Shown here: positions 16,980 through 20,000 of the stretch, piece by piece
Layout: each line of letters opens with the position of its first letter
Numbering within the stretch: the first letter of the stretch is position 1
Assembly (NCBI GenBank): GCA_009663005.1
Contig: CM018890.1
Span: forward strand, 5,011,387 to 5,031,386
DNA: 20,000 nt
Source of the DNA: Actinidia chinensis
Lineage: Eukaryota > Streptophyta > Magnoliopsida > Ericales > Actinidiaceae
Reading direction: 5' to 3'
Notes under the pieces: model-generated
The model's database searches: none
What the model was told of the DNA's origin: nothing
Seen by the model: only the letters and a program-made list of their open reading frames with translations
Position numbers and translations under genes: made by a program

Positions 16980-17179
16980 TGTTAAAATATATTTTATAGT
17001 TAGAATATATTCTGAATATCTTCTTGATTGATACACTACTTTATTTACTTTGTTATTATTTTCTTATGCAAACTATTCCTTTTAGGTTTTTCTATATATA
17101 AAGAGGACTCGTACGTATTCTTAATTAACTCGATACAAAATATACAAAAATTCTCTCTTTCTCTCTACAATTTCTAACA
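16980..17179 (+). mobile_element. 3' LTR of the copia-like retrotransposon
   Basis: Begins TGTTAAAATATATTTTATAG, directly after the polypurine tract, and ends TTTCTAACA. The TG...CA termini are conserved here. Divergence from the 5' LTR (scattered substitutions and small indels) shows that the insertion is not recent. Confidence 0.75.
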
Positions 17180-17320
17180 AATATAATATTAATTTTTATT
17201 TTGGGGTGACGATACTATGTAATTAATTTGAAAATATCTTCAACTAATACTACTATAAAATTATTTTTTTAAAAAAAATTGAAGTGGCGTCCCCAACCGT
17301 CTCTATTGGGTCTATCCCTG

Positions 17321-17328
17321 CTTGTAGT
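17321..17328 (+). repeat. Right 8-bp target duplication of the hAT-like element (imperfect)
   Basis: CTTGTAGT; see 16160-16167. Confidence 0.5.
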
Positions 17329-17330
17329 CA

Positions 17331-17490
17331 AGCTGATCTTCTCATGTTTCATTTTTCATGAACTTGCTTGAACACTAGTAAGATGGCATATATGATATTA
17401 TATGTATGTGTTATAGTATATGTTTTGACTCACCCAAATAATTTTTATTTGGTATAAGATGGCCTGAAATTATGATATATCCAAAAAAAA
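17331..17490 (+). repeat. 3'-flank repeat, copy 3 (partial)
   Basis: Starts AGCTGATCTTCTCATGTTTC, followed by CATGAACTTGCTTGAACACT and AGTAAGATGGCATATATG, closely matching the start of copy 1 (ATGAACTTGCTTAAATACTA). It continues through TATGTTTTGAC, TTTTTATTTGGTA and GATGGCCTGAAATTATG. The upstream part of the same copy probably lies at 16116-16159, separated from it by the hAT-like insertion. Confidence 0.6.
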
Positions 17491-17499
17491 CACGTGGGG

Positions 17500-17840
17500 T
17501 GAAAATTTTGGCTGCATATGAACTATATTACAGGCTTGCCCAATTTGTTAGTTTTTTGGTCTTATTCTTGTGCTTGCAAGCTCATGACTCTTGAGACATC
17601 CAATGCACTTTTCTCTCTCTCTCCACACTCTTTCTTTGAATTAGAAACCCTAGAGAGGAAAGTACTCTCTGAAGTCACAGTAAAGCTTCATTTTTCTTAT
17701 CTTAACAATTGAGGATATATATGTCTACTTGGTATAGAGTGCGAAGTCTGGTAATACTATTCACCAAGGTACGTATTTTCTGATAATTTTAGATATGTAT
17801 TGTACCATAGGGCATGTCCTATGTAGTTTGTATTTGTTGT
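17500..17840. other. Intergenic, no gene seen
   Basis: ORFs of 63-64 codons (17518-17712 and the minus-strand 17757-17948) have no domain. A CTCTCTCTCTC run lies near 17614. Confidence 0.5.
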
Positions 17841-17844
17841 CATA

Positions 17845-18135
17845 CTGTGCACGTATCCCACATTGGATGAATATTGAAAATTTTGCACGCGTTTGTTATT
17901 ATTTTTTTTGGATTTGTATATCCTAAATTCTGTGTTAGAGTTCTGCAAATTCCTAATTTCACAAGATGCTACACAACAATCTTAGGAACTGTAGGTTAAG
18001 GGAATTAGGGAGTACTTGTTGTAATTTTGTCGGGGAAAGCGGAAATATAAAAGGCTATGTAGAGCGGGTGTGAGAGAATGAATAGAGATGTAGGGCTTTA
18101 GGAACTCTACAGAGCTCATTTGATCTATGCTCAAA
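17845..18135 (+). repeat. Possible LTR-like fragment
   Basis: CGTATCCCACATTGGATGAA resembles the TCCCACAT-GG phrase found in many plant retroelement termini. Downstream, AAATATAAAAGGCTATGTAG is a good TATA-like promoter followed by a GTGAGAGAATGAATAGAG leader-like stretch. No second LTR or target duplication was found, so a solo LTR is only a possibility. Confidence 0.25.
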
Positions 18136-18774
18136 GGACAATTAGAATAACACTTTAACAAAGATAAATGTTCTGAATTATTGTCCTAGATTATATGTTC
18201 AACTTAACTGTCCTCGACACCTTTATATTGGACTGCATAGAATATTTTAGAGAATGTATCTCGCAACGTAAACGTCATTTCATATTCTTAGGTAACTATT
18301 CAATTCTCTCATACAACTTACAATACTATAGATGCATGTATCACCCAACATAGAATTTCTTTCTAGAAAATTGTGAATTATAATTTCCAACAGAACTCTG
18401 GTCCTTATTTACTAAAGAAGAGTATGAAGATACATAATTAGGGTTTTCAGAGGTTATGGTATTTCTCTGTGTAAGAGAAGGGATCACAAGGCCTGCAATG
18501 GAAACAAGAAGAGAAGAGAGTAGTCTAACAAAATGTTTCTAATATTTGGTTGGGAACAAGGAAATAACGTAGAGGGAAAAATAAAGGGTGTTGTCCATAT
18601 GTAACCGTAATTGTAAAAAATTGTGAAGACAGTTTTGAAGCTCAATATAATTTATTTTACTTGCACAAATATCTACAATTTTGAATGGTACTCTTTAATC
18701 ATTCCTAAAAATTGAGTTAAGAATTATAAATTTCATGGGACTTTATTTAAACTTGCGTACAATAGAATACAATA
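18136..18774. other. Intergenic, no gene seen
   Basis: AT-rich sequence with no ORF or repeat that I can define. Confidence 0.6.
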
Positions 18775-18952
18775 ATTTGGAGCTGCAAACTTTTATAAAA
18801 TTAAAATTATTTTATAAAATTTAGAATACATAAGTTCTTTTGCCAAATTTTTGGGAGTGTGATTTCTCCCTTATCGTCCCCTTAGCTACTAATTAGCTCA
18901 ATTAGTACGGTAGTAGGCGTAGATTACTAATTATGTATTGTGTCCGTCCCTG
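18775..18952. repeat. Right-end fragment of a hAT-like dispersed repeat
   Basis: CCAAATTTTTGGGAGTGTGA (like CCAAATTTTTGGAGGTGTGA near 3588), then an ending GTGTCCGTCCCTG, whose complement CAGGGACGGACAC is hAT-like. No matching left end or target duplication was found. Confidence 0.35.
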
Positions 18953-19285
18953 TTTGGGTTTAACTGTGACTCGTAGTTGTTACTCCGTATGATAAACTGA
19001 GAGGGATGGTGAATAAGTTTGCTACTAAATTGCCTAATTAAAATTATCACAGTTAAATCTCCCAAATTAATTACTTATTAATAAAATACTTGCAATAATA
19101 AATATGATGATACTAAAGAATATAAGCAAGTATCTAGTGCATTGCAACAACTTAAAGGAGTTAAGGGATAAAAAGTACAAACAATGATTTATAGTGGTTC
19201 GGCCAATCCTTACCTATGTCTACTCTCCAAATCTTCCTTGGGATTCCATTACCTCTTTAAGCTTGCAGGTGCTTCAAAAACCTTT
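18953..19285. other. Intergenic; start of a non-coding repeat-like region
   Basis: From about 19170 the text (GATTTATAGTGGTTCGGCCA, then TACCTATGTCTACTCTCCAA) resembles non-coding plant transposon sequence that I associate with GTGGTTCGGC...TACGTCCACTC phrases. I cannot assign a family. Confidence 0.35.
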
Positions 19286-19385
19286 ATAACCACTAGAGAA
19301 TCTCTAATCTTCAAGAGAATACTCTCTCTTGGAATATAACCACTAGAGAACCTTTAGTTTTCAAGAGAAACCCCTCTCTTAAAGA
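19286..19385. repeat. Tandem duplication, 50-bp period
   Basis: ATAACCACTAGAGAATCTCT (19286) recurs as ATAACCACTAGAGAACCTTT (19336). CTTCAAGAGAATACTCTCTC likewise recurs as TTTCAAGAGAAACCCCTCTC. Confidence 0.8.
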
Positions 19386-20000
19386 ATACAAACTAATCGC
19401 ACAAGGTGATTTCTCTCAAAGAATAGAGAAGTAGCAATGAAAGCACTTTCGTTGAATGATTAAATACAATCAATGATCTCTAGAGCGATTTTTCTCCTTT
19501 CTCTCACAATATACTTCAAAAGGAATAATCAAAAGATTAAATAATATGGAATAGCAGAGTAAAATAATTGCAGAGCACTTCATAATTTTTTCACAACCCC
19601 CTACGGGGGGGGGGGGGGGTATAACTTATAACAAATTTAATCAAATCTATCTGTGGAATAGTGATAGAGACGTAAACAATCTGGACATTGAAATTTGAAA
19701 TTGGGGCATATCCAGATCTTTTTGGCAACTTTCAGTCGTCAACTTCTACGACAGAAAGTTAACTTTCGGTCGGAGTTTGCACTAAACTTTCAGATCTTTT
19801 GTCTTTTACATTTTTGGTTGCCAATTTCTCAACTTTGGTCGCCAAAGTTGTGATTCGGCTCGTGGTTTGACTGAGTTAGAAACTAGACTTCTTCCGGGGT
19901 TACAATTTAAAGCCTCTAGAATTTTTTTCATTTGGATTTATAAAAACTAAGATAATCCCATATGAAATTGACCTATCTGAACTACACAACTTTCAGAAAC
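19386..20000. other. Intergenic, repeat-like, no gene seen
   Basis: Contains the poly-G run at 19605-19619. Further on, AACTTTCGGTCGGAG, AACTTTCAG and GGTCGCCAAAG words recur on both strands between 19720 and 19860, like the non-coding part of a larger plant transposon that continues past the window. Confidence 0.35.
19605..19619. repeat. Homopolymer G15, preceded by C5
   Basis: CCCCCTAC followed by 15 G. Unusual in this AT-rich DNA; it may be a real mononucleotide tract or a length artefact of sequencing. Confidence 0.9.

Larger units (their letters stand above)
16247..17179 (+). mobile_element. Non-autonomous copia-like LTR retrotransposon (933 bp)
   Basis: Two LTRs of about 206 and 200 bp bracket a 527-bp interior. 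Just after the 5' LTR, ATGAGTATCAGAATC resembles the initiator-Met-tRNA primer binding site of copia elements (TGGTATCAGAGC). Just before the 3' LTR, TTGAGTTTGAGGGGA is a polypurine tract. The interior has no gag, protease, integrase or reverse transcriptase, and the 63-90 codon ORFs in it are low-complexity. It is therefore a TRIM-like or heavily deleted element dependent on a helper. The GC-rich stretch at 16710-16830, with runs such as GCGCCCCACGC, stands out from its AT-rich surroundings. Confidence 0.75.
16168..17320. mobile_element. hAT-like non-autonomous element, split by a nested LTR retrotransposon
   Basis: The left end is CAGGGATATATAC. The right end reads GGGTCTATCCCTG, whose complement is CAGGGATAGACCC, so CAGGGATA is shared exactly. 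CAGGG-type ends and 8-bp target duplications are features of hAT elements; here the flanking octamers match at 6 of 8. Without the nested insertion it would be about 215 bp with no coding capacity. Related fragments occur at 11401-11575 and perhaps at 3528-3633 and 18775-18952. Confidence 0.6.

Noticed and set aside
16713..16999. ORFs of 77-90 codons with His/Pro/Ala-rich starts
   Set aside because: They lie inside the LTR element interior, in GC-rich low-complexity sequence, and match no retrotransposon domain that I can recognise.
19286..19385. CRISPR-like repeat array
   Set aside because: Only two adjacent units with no spacers, in plant nuclear DNA; a simple tandem duplication explains it.

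Overview
This window reads as nuclear DNA from a flowering plant, most likely a eudicot. It is AT-rich, has very little coding sequence, and contains many dinucleotide microsatellites and small inverted-repeat transposons of kinds common in plants. It holds one clear protein-coding gene, an intronless-CDS TCP transcription factor of the CIN (class II, TCP5/TCP13/TCP17-like) group at 14150-15106 on the + strand. The species cannot be named from the sequence.

Layout. 1-840 has gene-like sequence on the + strand: splice-acceptor-like sites, a plausible last coding stretch near 611-761 and an AATAAA at 815-820. It may be the 3' end of a gene that starts outside the window, but I do not recognise the product. 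1070-7090 is intergenic and repeat-rich. It has a degenerate AACCG/GGTTCG-type dispersed repeat (1855-2290), a well-defined Mutator-like MITE with 9-bp target-site duplications (3078-3291), two aligned copies of a tRNA-derived SINE-like element (4382-4540 and 5212-5360), and a partial 213-bp tandem duplication of a dispersed repeat (5460-5775). 7092-9450 is a dense cluster of six inverted-repeat (MITE-like) elements, the last of which (9242-9441) has exact 9-bp target-site duplications. 9451-13260 is mostly featureless AT-rich intergenic DNA with a few old repeat fragments. 13264-14149 is the probable promoter and leader of the TCP gene.

Downstream of the TCP gene the sequence is complex. A block that starts in its 3' flank (about 15235-15500) recurs in diverged form at 15459-16140 and 17331-17490. 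The third copy is split by a hAT-like element (16168-17320, imperfect 8-bp duplications), which is itself split by a 933-bp non-autonomous copia-like LTR retrotransposon (16247-17179, with two LTRs, a primer-binding-site relic and a polypurine tract). This gives a readable order of events: tandem duplication, then hAT insertion, then LTR insertion. The right end (17500-20000) is intergenic DNA with repeat fragments, a 50-bp tandem duplication and a run of 15 G.

With one gene there is no operon-like cooperation to describe. The regulatory points of interest are the TCP leader, where a 5-codon upstream ORF ends in an ATGA overlap with the main start codon, and the nearby hairpin-rich elements that could attract small-RNA silencing. 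I found no convincing previously undescribed system. The most unusual observations are the triplicated and nested 3' flank, the MITE cluster and the stop-start overlap.
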